Shown here piece by piece: positions 24,703 through 32,841 of a stretch of 64,000 bases of DNA; position 1 is the first letter of the stretch; every line of letters begins with the position of its first letter. Made by a program: the position numbers and the translations under genes. Source of the stretch: Thermanaerothrix daxensis (GTDB lineage: Bacteria; Chloroflexota; Anaerolineae; Anaerolineales; Anaerolineaceae); assembly GCF_001306145.1 (NCBI RefSeq), contig NZ_LGKO01000006.1, positions 217,236 through 281,235 of the forward strand, in the 5' to 3' direction. The notes below the pieces were generated by a model. It saw nothing but the letters and a program-made list of their open reading frames with translations. It was not told where the DNA came from and did no database searches.

Positions 24703-25854
24703 ATGTACTGGCGCATGGCGCAGGCCTTCCCCATTGCGGGGTCGGTGTATTCTTACGCCCAGCGTGGCCTCAGTCCGCACGTGGGCTTTATGGCCGGGTG
24801 GGCCATTTTGGTTGACTACATCCCAGTGCCGGCACTGGTGTACCTGGTGGCCGGGTTGTGGCTCGCGGCGGAAATCCCCACCATCCCGGTTTGGGGCTGG
24901 ATTCTGATGTTCCTGGTGCTCAACAGTGTGCTCAACCTGCTGGGCATTGATGTGATGGCACGCAGTATGTGGGTGATGCTGGGGATCGAACTGCTGGCGT
25001 TCTTTGCCTTTGTGGTGGCCGCGATCATTTATGTTGCCAAGGGCGGCGGCGTGGGTGCGTTCAGCCTGGCGCCGTTCTTCGATCCTGAAAAGTTCAACTG
25101 GCAATTTGTGCTTACAGCCACCTCGGTCTCGGTGCTTTCGTATCTGGGGTTTGATGCCATTAGCACCCTGGCCGAAGAAACCCGCAATCCTCGTGTGATG
25201 ATTGGCCGCTCGATGATCGTTGCCCTAGCCATGCTGGCTTTCTTCTTTATGACCCAGACCTGGCTGGCGGCGCTGGTCTGGCCGGATTACACCACTTTCC
25301 CCAATACCGACGTGGCGTTCTTCTACATTGCCCAGGAGGCGGGCGGTACGGTGGTGCGTCTGCTGGCCCTGATCGGCACGGTGCTGGCCTGGGGGATCGG
25401 GGATGGTATTGCCGCGCAGGCTGCCGTCTCACGCGTCCTCTACGGCATGGCCCGCGATGAGCAACTGCCCAAGGCCCTGGCGTGGGTGCACCCCAAGTAC
25501 AAGACCCCCTGGATCGCCATCTTCTTGGTCGCGCTGATCACCCTGCCCATTGCCACTTTGCTTGACCTGGAAGTCCTCTCTTCGCTGGTCAACTTCGGCG
25601 CACTGACCGCTTTCATGGTTCTGCATATCACGGTGATCGGCTACTACTTCTTCCAGAAGAAGGAGCGTTCGCCCCAGGGTATCTTGAATTACCTCATCCT
25701 GCCCCTGATCGGGTTGCTGATTATTGGCTTTGTGTGGGCCAACCTCAACGTCCATGCGAAGACCCTGGGCTTCATCTGGCTGGGGATTGGGTTTGTGCTG
25801 TTGCTGATCGTCTCGCGCGGCTTCCGCAAAGTGCCGCCGGCCTTGCAGGTATAG
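24703..25854 (+). CDS. APC family amino acid permease, N-terminally truncated
   Basis: A 383-residue transporter that begins at MYWRMAQAFPIAGSVYSYAQ, which in full-length APC permeases lies about 60 residues in, at the end of helix 2. Helix 1, which carries the substrate-binding GxG stretch, is missing. The rest is intact: about ten helices, GFDAISTLAEETRNP, and AWGIGDGIAAQAAVSRVLYG. No upstream frame in the preceding 100 bases carries the lost part and there is no good ribosome site, so a 5' deletion is likely and the gene may not work. It lies just upstream of an acetamidase gene; the pair may once have handled amides or amines. Confidence 0.8.
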   Translation: MYWRMAQAFPIAGSVYSYAQRGLSPHVGFMAGWAILVDYIPVPALVYLVAGLWLAAEIPTIPVWGWILMFLVLNSVLNLLGIDVMARSMWVMLGIELLAFFAFVVAAIIYVAKGGGVGAFSLAPFFDPEKFNWQFVLTATSVSVLSYLGFDAISTLAEETRNPRVMIGRSMIVALAMLAFFFMTQTWLAALVWPDYTTFPNTDVAFFYIAQEAGGTVVRLLALIGTVLAWGIGDGIAAQAAVSRVLYGMARDEQLPKALAWVHPKYKTPWIAIFLVALITLPIATLLDLEVLSSLVNFGALTAFMVLHITVIGYYFFQKKERSPQGILNYLILPLIGLLIIGFVWANLNVHAKTLGFIWLGIGFVLLLIVSRGFRKVPPALQV

Positions 25855-25878
25855 GTATAATGTCATTTTAGGAGGTGG

Positions 25879-26787
25879 ATGATGAAACGGTTGACTCGGG
25901 ATCATGTGTTCTTTGCATTTGCACCCGATCTGAAGCCGGCATTGGAAGTTCAGCCGGGTGAGGAAGTCTGGCTGGAGACCCACGATTGCTTTGAGGGGCA
26001 ACTGAAGAGTGAGAACGATTTGATTGATAGCCTGGATTGGAGCCACGTCAATCCGGCGACCGGCCCACTGTACATCCAGGGGGTCTCTGCCGGGCAGGTG
26101 GTGCGCGTGGACATCCTCGAACTGAAGATCGGCGAGCGTTCAACCATGGTCACGGTCCCCGGGGAGGGTGCGCTGGGCCAGCACCTCACCCACGTGGAAA
26201 CGGTCCTGCTGCCGCGCGAAGGCAATACCGTGGTTTTCCGCAACCGTGTGCGCGTGCCGGTGCGCCCGATGATCGGTGTGATCGGTGTAGCCCCGCGTGA
26301 GGGCAGTGTCCCCTGCGGAACCCCCGGTCCCCATGGGGGCAACCTGGATTGTACCCTCATCGGCGAGGGAGCCAGCGTGTACTTCACCGCTCAGGTGGAT
26401 GGCGCGCTCTTCGGGTGTGGCGACTTCCACGCCGCCATGGGGGATGGCGAGATCGTGATCTGCGGCGCCGAAACGCCGGGCGAGGTGCGCCTTAAACTCC
26501 AGCCCGTTCCAGACCTCGTGGGTCTGTCCACCCCGTTCGTGGAGACCGCTGACCGGGTGGCAACCCTGTACTCGGCTCCCACCCTGGATGAGGCCGCCCA
26601 AGGCGCCATCGAGGCTATGGCCAAATTCCTCACCGATAAGGTGGGGCTGAGCATCAACGACGCGGGGCTGCTGATGAGCCTGGTGGGCGAACTGAAAGTG
26701 TGCCAGGTGGTGGACCCGCTCAAGACAATGCGCTTCGAGTTCCCCAAGGCCGTGCTGGCTGACTACGGCTACCGCCTGCCGCGCTAA
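25879..26787 (+). CDS. Acetamidase/formamidase family protein
   Basis: A 302-residue cytoplasmic hydrolase that releases ammonia from short amides such as formamide or acetamide. Family marks are ETHDCFEGQL, the metal-site segment GPHGGNLDCTL and GALFGCGDFHAAMGDGEI followed by the GAETPGEV turn. The site aggaggtgg precedes two adjacent ATGs (25879 and 25882); the second has the better spacing. It follows the truncated permease by 24 bases. Ends at a strong terminator. Confidence 0.93.
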   Translation: MMKRLTRDHVFFAFAPDLKPALEVQPGEEVWLETHDCFEGQLKSENDLIDSLDWSHVNPATGPLYIQGVSAGQVVRVDILELKIGERSTMVTVPGEGALGQHLTHVETVLLPREGNTVVFRNRVRVPVRPMIGVIGVAPREGSVPCGTPGPHGGNLDCTLIGEGASVYFTAQVDGALFGCGDFHAAMGDGEIVICGAETPGEVRLKLQPVPDLVGLSTPFVETADRVATLYSAPTLDEAAQGAIEAMAKFLTDKVGLSINDAGLLMSLVGELKVCQVVDPLKTMRFEFPKAVLADYGYRLPR

Positions 26788-26812
26788 ACACACGCTATCG
26801 CTGAGGAAAACG

Positions 26813-26852
26813 AGCCTGAGGGAGGTGAGAAGCCTTCCTCAGGCTGTTTTTT
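26813..26852 (+). terminator. Rho-independent terminator after acetamidase
   Basis: AGCCTGAGG and CCTCAGGCT form a 9-base-pair stem, followed by GTTTTTTAT. Confidence 0.9.
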
Positions 26853-26934
26853 ATCCGGAGGTGCACCAGGGGCGGAAATACGGGTACAATTGAGCCGGTT
26901 TTTTTAAAATGTGATCTTTAGATGGGAGAACGCT

Positions 26935-28392
26935 ATGGGAATGGATTTTCAAACTCCTGCCTGGGTGCATGAGGCGGTCTTTTATCAGATTTTCCCCGAT
27001 CGTTTCGCCAGCAGTCCGGCGGTGGAGAAGCCGGGTAATTTGGAAGCCTGGGAAGCCGCTCCTACCCCCTATGGCTTCAAAGGGGGGGACTTGCTGGGAA
27101 TTGTGGAGCACCTGGATTACCTCCAGGATCTGGGCATTACTGCCATTTACCTCAACCCCATTTTCCAATCGGCTTCCAATCACCGCTATCACACCCACGA
27201 TTACTTTCGCGTGGATCCGCTGCTCGGCGGGGATGCGGCCTTTCGCCGTTTGCTGGACGAGGCGCACCGCCGGGGCATGCGCATCATCCTGGATGGCGTC
27301 TTCAATCATGCCAGTCGGGGCTTCTTCCAGTTCCACCACATTCTGGAGGTGGGGGCACAATCTCCCTATCTGGATTGGTTTGTGATCAAGGGGTTCCCCC
27401 TCAATGCCTACGAGGGCACGCCCAATTACAAGTGTTGGTGGAATTTGCCCGCCCTGCCCGAATTCAACCATGCCAACCCCCAGGTACAGCGCTTTATTTT
27501 TGATGTGGCACGCTACTGGCTGGAGCAGGGGATTGATGGCTGGCGGCTGGATGTGCCTTTCTGCGTTACAGAGCCGGGCTTCTGGGCACGGTTTCGCGAG
27601 GTGGTCAAGGCTGCCAACCCGGAGGCCTATATCACGGGCGAAATCCCGGAGGCTGCCGATCCCTGGCTGCAGGGGGATCAATTCGACGGGGTGATGAATT
27701 ACCTGCTGACTTACGCCTGCTGGGGCTTTTTCGGCGGAGAACATCTGCGGCGCGACCTGGTTGGACACTGGTACCAGCACGGCCCGGAGTTCTTTGTGAA
27801 TGACGCAGCCGGTTTTGCGGAGAAGATCACCCATCTGCTGGAGCGCTACCCGCGCCCGGCAGTGCTGGCGCAGTTGAATTTACTGGATAGCCATGATACG
27901 GCTCGCTTCCTTTCGCTGGTGGGTGGGGAGCGTGCTCGACTGCGCTTGGCCGTGCTTTTCCTGATGACCTACCCCGGCGCACCCTGCGTTTACTACGGGG
28001 ATGAGATTGGGCTGGAAGGAGGGCAAGACCCCGATTGCCGGCGGGCTTTCCCCTGGGACGAGCGGCGCTGGGATCAGGATCTGCGCGCCTGGTATCGTAC
28101 CTGCATCGGCCTGCGCCGGGCGCACCCGGCTCTGCGCACCGGGACGTTTACGGTGCTCCACGCTCAGGGAGATGTGCTCATCTACGCACGTCAGTCAGGG
28201 GCAGATGCGGCTGTGATCATCCTGAATCGCTCGTCGCAGACCCTGCACCTGGATGTAGAGGTGGGAGCAGGCCTGCCGGAAGCCTCGCGCTGGCGCGATG
28301 CGCTGGGGGCAGGGACGGCCCAGGTCACACAGGGCCATCTGCACGGCCTCAGTCTGGGCCCGCTGAGCGGGGCCGTGCTGTTGCCGGCCTGA
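26935..28392 (+). CDS. GH13 alpha-glucosidase/neopullulanase-like enzyme
   Basis: A 485-residue glycoside hydrolase starting MGMDFQTPAWVHEAVFYQIF. The first ATG of the frame (26911) lacks a ribosome site; 26935 has gatggga before it. The catalytic residues are D206 (GWRLDVPF), E236 (TGEIPE) and D321 (LDSHDTARF); the HTHDYFRVDP and DGVFNHAS regions are intact. There is no signal peptide, so it acts in the cytoplasm, probably on short maltodextrins made from glycogen or imported. It lacks the N-terminal dimerisation domain of classical neopullulanases. Confidence 0.92.
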   Translation: MGMDFQTPAWVHEAVFYQIFPDRFASSPAVEKPGNLEAWEAAPTPYGFKGGDLLGIVEHLDYLQDLGITAIYLNPIFQSASNHRYHTHDYFRVDPLLGGDAAFRRLLDEAHRRGMRIILDGVFNHASRGFFQFHHILEVGAQSPYLDWFVIKGFPLNAYEGTPNYKCWWNLPALPEFNHANPQVQRFIFDVARYWLEQGIDGWRLDVPFCVTEPGFWARFREVVKAANPEAYITGEIPEAADPWLQGDQFDGVMNYLLTYACWGFFGGEHLRRDLVGHWYQHGPEFFVNDAAGFAEKITHLLERYPRPAVLAQLNLLDSHDTARFLSLVGGERARLRLAVLFLMTYPGAPCVYYGDEIGLEGGQDPDCRRAFPWDERRWDQDLRAWYRTCIGLRRAHPALRTGTFTVLHAQGDVLIYARQSGADAAVIILNRSSQTLHLDVEVGAGLPEASRWRDALGAGTAQVTQGHLHGLSLGPLSGAVLLPA

Positions 28393-28436
28393 GAAGTCAC
28401 GTTTTGTATAGCCTTTAAGGGCTCCATTCTGCTCTC

Positions 28437-28457
28437 GCCCCGCCTGCGGGCGGGGTA
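28437..28457 (+). terminator. Hairpin between the GH13 and SDR genes
   Basis: GCCCCGCC and GGGCGGGG arms around a three-base loop, then taaaattgg. Probable terminator of the GH13 gene. Confidence 0.6.
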
Positions 28458-28500
28458 AAATTGGGGACGATCTTTTGGGAAACTTATGAGGTAGAGCGGA

Positions 28501-29385
28501 ATGACGTGGATTAAGGGTAAAACGGTCTTGATTACCGTGGCGACGGATGGCATTGGTAGGGTCACGGCGCGCGAACTGGCAAAACAGGGCGCGCAGGTGG
28601 TCATTGTGGGCCGCAACCCCGAAAAGACGGCCCAGGTGGCCGAGGCGCTGCGTGAAGAGACCCGCAATCCCCAGGTGGATTTTCTGATTGCCGATCTGGC
28701 CTCACAGGCGGCCATTCATCAGATGGTGGCCGCTTTTCGCCAGCGCTATGCGCATCTGCATGTGTTGATTAACAACGCGGGGGCCTACTTTACCCGCCGC
28801 CAGCTCAGCCCTGAGGGCCTGGAGATGACCTTTGCCCTCAATCATCTGGGCTACTTCCTGACCACCCTGCTGCTCCTGCAGGTGCTCAAGGCCAGTGCGC
28901 CGGCTCGGATCATTAACGTCTCATCCATGGCGCATGCGGGTGCGCGACTGAACTTTGAGGATCTGCAAAACGAGCGCCGTTACAACGGCTGGCGGGCTTA
29001 TTCGCAATCGAAGTTGGCCAATTTGTACTTCACCTACGAACTGGCGCGGCGGCTGGAAGGATCGGGGGTGACGGTCAATGCGCTGCACCCCGGTTTTGTG
29101 GCTTCGCGCTTTGCCCACAATAATCACGACCCGATTGCATGGGGCTTCCGCCTGCTGCAGCGCTTTTTTGCCATCTCCCCGGAGCAGGGGGCGCAAACGT
29201 CCATCTACCTGGCTACGGCGGAGGAGGTGGCCGGCGTCAGCGGGCGCTACTTCGTCAACTGCCGCGCTGTGCCTTCATCGCCGGTTTCGTATGATCGGGC
29301 GGCGGCTCAGCGCCTGTGGGAGATCAGCCTGCGCCTGTGTGGCCTGGCGGAGATCACGCCGGTCACCTTCACGGCGGTGGGGTAG
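28501..29385 (+). CDS. Short-chain dehydrogenase, retinol-dehydrogenase-like
   Basis: A 294-residue SDR oxidoreductase. It has NNAGAYF, the catalytic Ser in NVSSMAH and the Tyr/Lys pair YSQSK. The N-terminal cofactor loop reads LITVATDGIGR: the first glycine of the usual TGxxxGxG motif is replaced by Val. In this subgroup the loop is otherwise TGATDGIG. One base change (GGG to GTG) would explain it. The C-terminus has a tail typical of long-chain alcohol/retinal reductases. Its end overlaps the convergent rnhB by 17 bases. Confidence 0.88.
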   Translation: MTWIKGKTVLITVATDGIGRVTARELAKQGAQVVIVGRNPEKTAQVAEALREETRNPQVDFLIADLASQAAIHQMVAAFRQRYAHLHVLINNAGAYFTRRQLSPEGLEMTFALNHLGYFLTTLLLLQVLKASAPARIINVSSMAHAGARLNFEDLQNERRYNGWRAYSQSKLANLYFTYELARRLEGSGVTVNALHPGFVASRFAHNNHDPIAWGFRLLQRFFAISPEQGAQTSIYLATAEEVAGVSGRYFVNCRAVPSSPVSYDRAAAQRLWEISLRLCGLAEITPVTFTAVG

Positions 29386-30034
29386 CCGCCAGCGCCTGAC
29401 GCACCGGTGCAAAACTGTGCCGATGCAAGGGGCAGGGGCCCAGGCGCGCCAGGGCGGCCCGATGGGCGGGTACGCCGTAGCCCTTGTGGTGAGCGAACCC
29501 GTAGCCGGGGTACTGTGCGTCGTACTCACGCATTCGTGCGTCGCGCGCCGTTTTGGCCAGCACGGCGGCGGCGGCAATGCTCAGGGCGCGCTGGTCGCCT
29601 TTGATCAGTGCCAGTTGGGGTAAGTCGAGCTCGGGCAGGCGCAGGGCGTCAATCAGGAGATAATCGGCGCGCCAAGCGGCCGCCTCCAGTGCCCGCATCA
29701 TGGCCAGGCGTGTGGCGGGCAGGATGCCCAGACGGTCAATCTCTTCCACCGAGGCCATTCCCACCCCCCAGGCCAGCGCAATGCCGCGGATGCGTTCGGC
29801 CCAGCGTTCACGCTGCGCGGGGGTGTGTTGCTTGGAATCGCGCAGGCCGCTCAGATGAGCCAGGACCTTCTCCTCGGGGGGCAGAATCACGCAGCCCGCC
29901 GCTACCGGTCCCGCCCAGGCGCCACGCCCGGCTTCATCCAGACCGGCTACAAGGCGGGCGCCCTGTGCCCACAGGCGCCGTTCAAAGGTCAGGTTGGGAG
30001 AAGCGGGGACTTCAAAGGGGGCGAGGCGGCGCAT
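29369..30034 (-). CDS. rnhB: Ribonuclease HII
   Basis: A 221-residue enzyme that cuts RNA in RNA-DNA hybrids and single ribonucleotides in DNA. It shows AGLDEAGRGAWAGPV (metal-binding Asp-Glu), RDSKQHTPAQR, and KGDQRALSIAAAAVLAKTARD with a further active-site Asp, and the GYGFAHHKGYGVPAH end. It overlaps the upstream GT2 gene by 23 bases, so the pair is probably one message. Confidence 0.96.
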   Translation of the reverse strand: MRRLAPFEVPASPNLTFERRLWAQGARLVAGLDEAGRGAWAGPVAAGCVILPPEEKVLAHLSGLRDSKQHTPAQRERWAERIRGIALAWGVGMASVEEIDRLGILPATRLAMMRALEAAAWRADYLLIDALRLPELDLPQLALIKGDQRALSIAAAAVLAKTARDARMREYDAQYPGYGFAHHKGYGVPAHRAALARLGPCPLHRHSFAPVRQALAATPPP

Positions 30035-30755
30035 CGTACAGCCCTCGCCGCGCGTTGCGGCGGATTTTCAGCACATCCAGGAACATCTGGCGCGCATCGC
30101 GCCACATGCGCACTTTACTCTCGGGGTTGAAGTACCAGGGAATGGGAATTTCGACAATCTTGTAGCCCTGCCGTCGGGCGATGAAGAGGATTTCCACATC
30201 AAAGGTCCAACCGTAAATGGTTTGGTGGCGGAAGAGGTCCTCAGCAACTGCGGCGCGGAACATTTTGAAACCGCACTGGGTATCTTGCAGGCCCGGCAGG
30301 GCCAGCAGGCGTACCAGCAGGTTGAAGGCGCGGCCAGCCAGATGGCGGAATTCCGGCTCGCCGTAGCGACGGGCGCCGGGGGCTTCGCGCGAGGCAATGG
30401 CAATATCTACGTCGCCGGGTAACTGGGGCGGGAGGAAGCGATTGACCTCGGTGATGGGCATGGAGAGATCGGCATCGCAAATGAAGCGGTATGCGCCCAC
30501 CGCGGCCAGCATGCCGCGCCGCACAGCCCAGCCCTTGCCGCGCACATCCTCGTGAAAGACACGCAGGTAAGGCAGACGCGCCGCAAACCCCTGTGCCACG
30601 GCCAGGGTGGCGTCGGTTGAACCATTTTCTATCACCAGTACTTCGGCAGTGTAAGGCTGGCCGGCCAGAAAATCATGGATGGCCTGCAGAGTGCTCGGCA
30701 GGCGGTGCTCTTCGTTGTAAGCGGGGATGATGATGGAAAGCAGGGGTTCGGTCAA
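30012..30755 (-). CDS. GT2 glycosyltransferase, dolichyl-phosphate glucosyltransferase-like
   Basis: A 247-residue GT-A enzyme without a clear membrane helix. Motifs are LSIIIPAYNEEHRLPSTL, VLVIENGSTDAT (nucleotide-binding Asp), FICDADLSMP (DxD region), CGFKMFRAAVAEDLF and the end segment EIPIPWYFNPESKVRM. This order is that of the DPG/DPM synthases that load a sugar on a polyprenyl phosphate, so it may supply the lipid-sugar donor for the GT39-like proteins at 13248 and 22539; that link is inference. Confidence 0.9.
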   Translation of the reverse strand: MTEPLLSIIIPAYNEEHRLPSTLQAIHDFLAGQPYTAEVLVIENGSTDATLAVAQGFAARLPYLRVFHEDVRGKGWAVRRGMLAAVGAYRFICDADLSMPITEVNRFLPPQLPGDVDIAIASREAPGARRYGEPEFRHLAGRAFNLLVRLLALPGLQDTQCGFKMFRAAVAEDLFRHQTIYGWTFDVEILFIARRQGYKIVEIPIPWYFNPESKVRMWRDARQMFLDVLKIRRNARRGLYDAPPRPL

Positions 30756-30795
30756 AGGTCACCTGCCCACGAGGGGTACCGCGGCGCGTGAAGGT

Positions 30796-31146
30796 CTAGA
30801 AAAGCGGAACGTTGAGGTGATCGCGCTCGCTGCCGTCGGCCTGCCCGCTGATCACCACTTCTTGCCCCGGTGCACCTGCCAGGCGGACCACCTCATACAC
30901 CTCGAAGGCGTTGCCCAGGTAGGGCTTGCGGCGGCCGGTGACGAAGACCTGGCCCGCTTTGAGGCGACGGATCAATTCGTCTCGTGTGAGCAACACATGA
31001 TCCGAAAAGACCAGCCCACGGCGCTCGTGCACACGTGCCAGTGCCAGCCGCCCATCCGCATCGTAGCGCACGGCCTCGACCACCCCATCAAATTTTTTGG
31101 GGAGCGATACAGCATTCGATTTCTTTTTCAAAATGGGTAGTGCCAT
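30796..31146 (-). CDS. Conserved hypothetical protein, 116 residues
   Basis: A small cytoplasmic protein. It is rich in beta-strand-like segments (KKFDGVVEAVRYDADGRLAL, GQVFVTGRRKPYLGNAFEVY). I do not recognise a named domain. Real coding is supported by sensible composition and by a fitting gap between the GT2 gene and tRNA-Pro. No strong ribosome site was noticed. Confidence 0.6.
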   Translation of the reverse strand: MALPILKKKSNAVSLPKKFDGVVEAVRYDADGRLALARVHERRGLVFSDHVLLTRDELIRRLKAGQVFVTGRRKPYLGNAFEVYEVVRLAGAPGQEVVISGQADGSERDHLNVPLF

Positions 31147-31237
31147 CGGTGACCATCACCCTTTGAAGTTTGTACCCGGCTTGCGCTGCCCGCTTGCAGG
31201 AACAACCGCCGAGCATCCTCGGCGGTAAGCGTCCCAG

Positions 31238-31310
31238 TCGGGGTGGGCGGACTTGAACCGCCGACCCCCGCGTCCCAAACGCGGTGCGCTTCCATCTGCG
31301 CCACACCCCG
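31238..31310 (-). tRNA. tRNA-Pro (anticodon UGG)
   Basis: On the minus strand the 7-bp acceptor stem CGGGGTG/CACCCCG, D arm, anticodon stem CCGCG/CGCGG with loop TTTGGGA (anticodon TGG) and T arm GGCGG-TTCAAGT-CCGCC all form. A is the discriminator base; CCA is not encoded. Confidence 0.97.
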
Positions 31311-31319
31311 CTGCTTCAG

Positions 31320-31349
31320 AGTATAATCGGAAGGGTCATCCTTCGTCAA
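31320..31349 (-). promoter_or_regulatory. Sigma-70 type promoter of tRNA-Pro
   Basis: On the minus strand TTGACG (31344-31349) and TATACT (31320-31325) are 18 bases apart and end nine bases before the tRNA. Confidence 0.75.
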
Positions 31350-31437
31350 GGACTCTGTGGGTTTGCAGGTCGAGGGTGGCGCGCGCCCGGAGACGGGCGC
31401 ATTCTGTGCCTGATTTCATTGAGGAGGCGTTTGATTC

Positions 31438-32682
31438 ATGAGCGAGTTTTCGCTGCCCGAAGTGGCGTCCCGTTTCATTCGCTATGCACGCATAGATACG
31501 CAATCCGATCCGCATTCGAACACTTGCCCCAGTACCGCCAAACAACTTGACCTGGCGCGCTTGCTGGTGCAGGAACTGGAAGCGCTGGGGTTGCAGGAGA
31601 TCACGCTGGATGAGAACGGTTATGTGATGGCTACCTTGCCCTCCAATGTGAGTCACTCCGTGCCGACGGTGGGGCTGATTGCCCACATGGACACCAGCCC
31701 TGACTTCACCGGTACCAACGTCAACCCTCAGGTTCGCTTCTACCAGGGGGGTGACCTGGTACTTGACCCGGAGCAGGGAATTGTGCTCTCACCGCGCGAG
31801 TTCCCCGAACTAAGCCGGTATGTCGGGCAGTGGCTTATCACCACCGATGGGCGTACGCTGCTGGGCGCGGACGACAAGGCGGGCATTGCGGAGATTATTA
31901 CGGCGCTGGCCCATTTGATATCTCATCCGGAGATCCCGCATGGGCGGATTCGGGTGGCCTTCACCCCCGATGAAGAGATTGGGCGTGGGGCGGATCGCTT
32001 TGATGTGGCGCGGTTTGGGGCGGATTTTGCCTACACGGTGGATGGCGGCGAATTGGGGGAACTTTCGTACGAGACTTTCAATGCTGCCAGTGCCACGGTA
32101 ACGGTGCGCGGGCGCAGTGTGCATCCGGGTGCGGCCAAAGGCAAGATGATCAATGCGCTTGAAGTGGGCATGCAGTTCCACGCCTTACTTCCGGAGGCAG
32201 AGCGCCCGCAGTATACCGCAGAGCGCGAGGGGTTCTATCATCTCACTCACCTGCAGGGGACGGTGGAAGAGGCGCGCCTGCATTACATCCTCCGCGACCA
32301 CGACCGTGCCCGCTTCGAGGCGCGCAAGGCCTGGCTACAGCGTGCGGCGGATTTCATTGCGGCCCGTTACGGGCAGCCGCTGGTGCAGGTGGAGGTGCGC
32401 GATTCGTACTACAACATGCGTGAGAAGATTGAGCCGGTGTGGCACATTGTCGAACTGGCCGAGGAGGCCATGCGCGCGTGTGGGGTGACTCCCAGGATTG
32501 TGCCCGTGCGGGGTGGCACAGATGGGGCGCGCCTTTCGCACATGGGCCTGCCGACCCCCAACCTCTTCACCGGCGGTCATAATTATCACGGGCGCTATGA
32601 GTACATTCCCATTCCCTCCATGGAAAAAGCCGTCGCGGTGCTGGTGGCGTTACTGCGCCGGGTGGCACAACCCCCCGCGTGA
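31438..32682 (+). CDS. pepT: Peptidase T (tripeptide aminopeptidase)
   Basis: A 414-residue cytoplasmic dizinc peptidase of family M20B that removes the N-terminal residue from tripeptides. Zinc ligands and catalytic acids are visible in IAHMDTSPD, GADDKAGIAEI, FTPDEEIGRGAD, TVDGGELGE and the final TGGHNYHGRYEYIP. The start ATG follows ttgaggaggcg. The dimer domain SVHPGAAKGKMINAL is intact. It stands alone, with a divergent tRNA gene on one side. Confidence 0.95.
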   Translation: MSEFSLPEVASRFIRYARIDTQSDPHSNTCPSTAKQLDLARLLVQELEALGLQEITLDENGYVMATLPSNVSHSVPTVGLIAHMDTSPDFTGTNVNPQVRFYQGGDLVLDPEQGIVLSPREFPELSRYVGQWLITTDGRTLLGADDKAGIAEIITALAHLISHPEIPHGRIRVAFTPDEEIGRGADRFDVARFGADFAYTVDGGELGELSYETFNAASATVTVRGRSVHPGAAKGKMINALEVGMQFHALLPEAERPQYTAEREGFYHLTHLQGTVEEARLHYILRDHDRARFEARKAWLQRAADFIAARYGQPLVQVEVRDSYYNMREKIEPVWHIVELAEEAMRACGVTPRIVPVRGGTDGARLSHMGLPTPNLFTGGHNYHGRYEYIPIPSMEKAVAVLVALLRRVAQPPA

Positions 32683-32704
32683 ATGCGCCAGGTGGGGAGA
32701 ATGG

Positions 32705-32710
32705 TATAAT
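32705..32710 (+). promoter_or_regulatory. TATAAT upstream of the phosphorylase
   Basis: A -10 hexamer 132 bases before the glgP start. A short palindrome ATCAC-G-GTGAT lies at 32713-32723 just after it. The -35 region is not clear. Confidence 0.4.
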
Positions 32711-32841
32711 AAATCACGGTGATCATACAATCTGGATGTGGTGTCCAGAGATTTTTCATCACCCGGTTCTGGCCAGCCTACTGCCTAAAACGGCCTGACC
32801 GTCTTTGTGTTTAATCTTAGAAGAAAGAGGTTGATGCCTAG

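Noticed and set aside
32713..32723. Palindrome ATCAC-G-GTGAT before the phosphorylase gene as an operator
   Set aside because: Short enough to occur by chance, and no regulator lies nearby.
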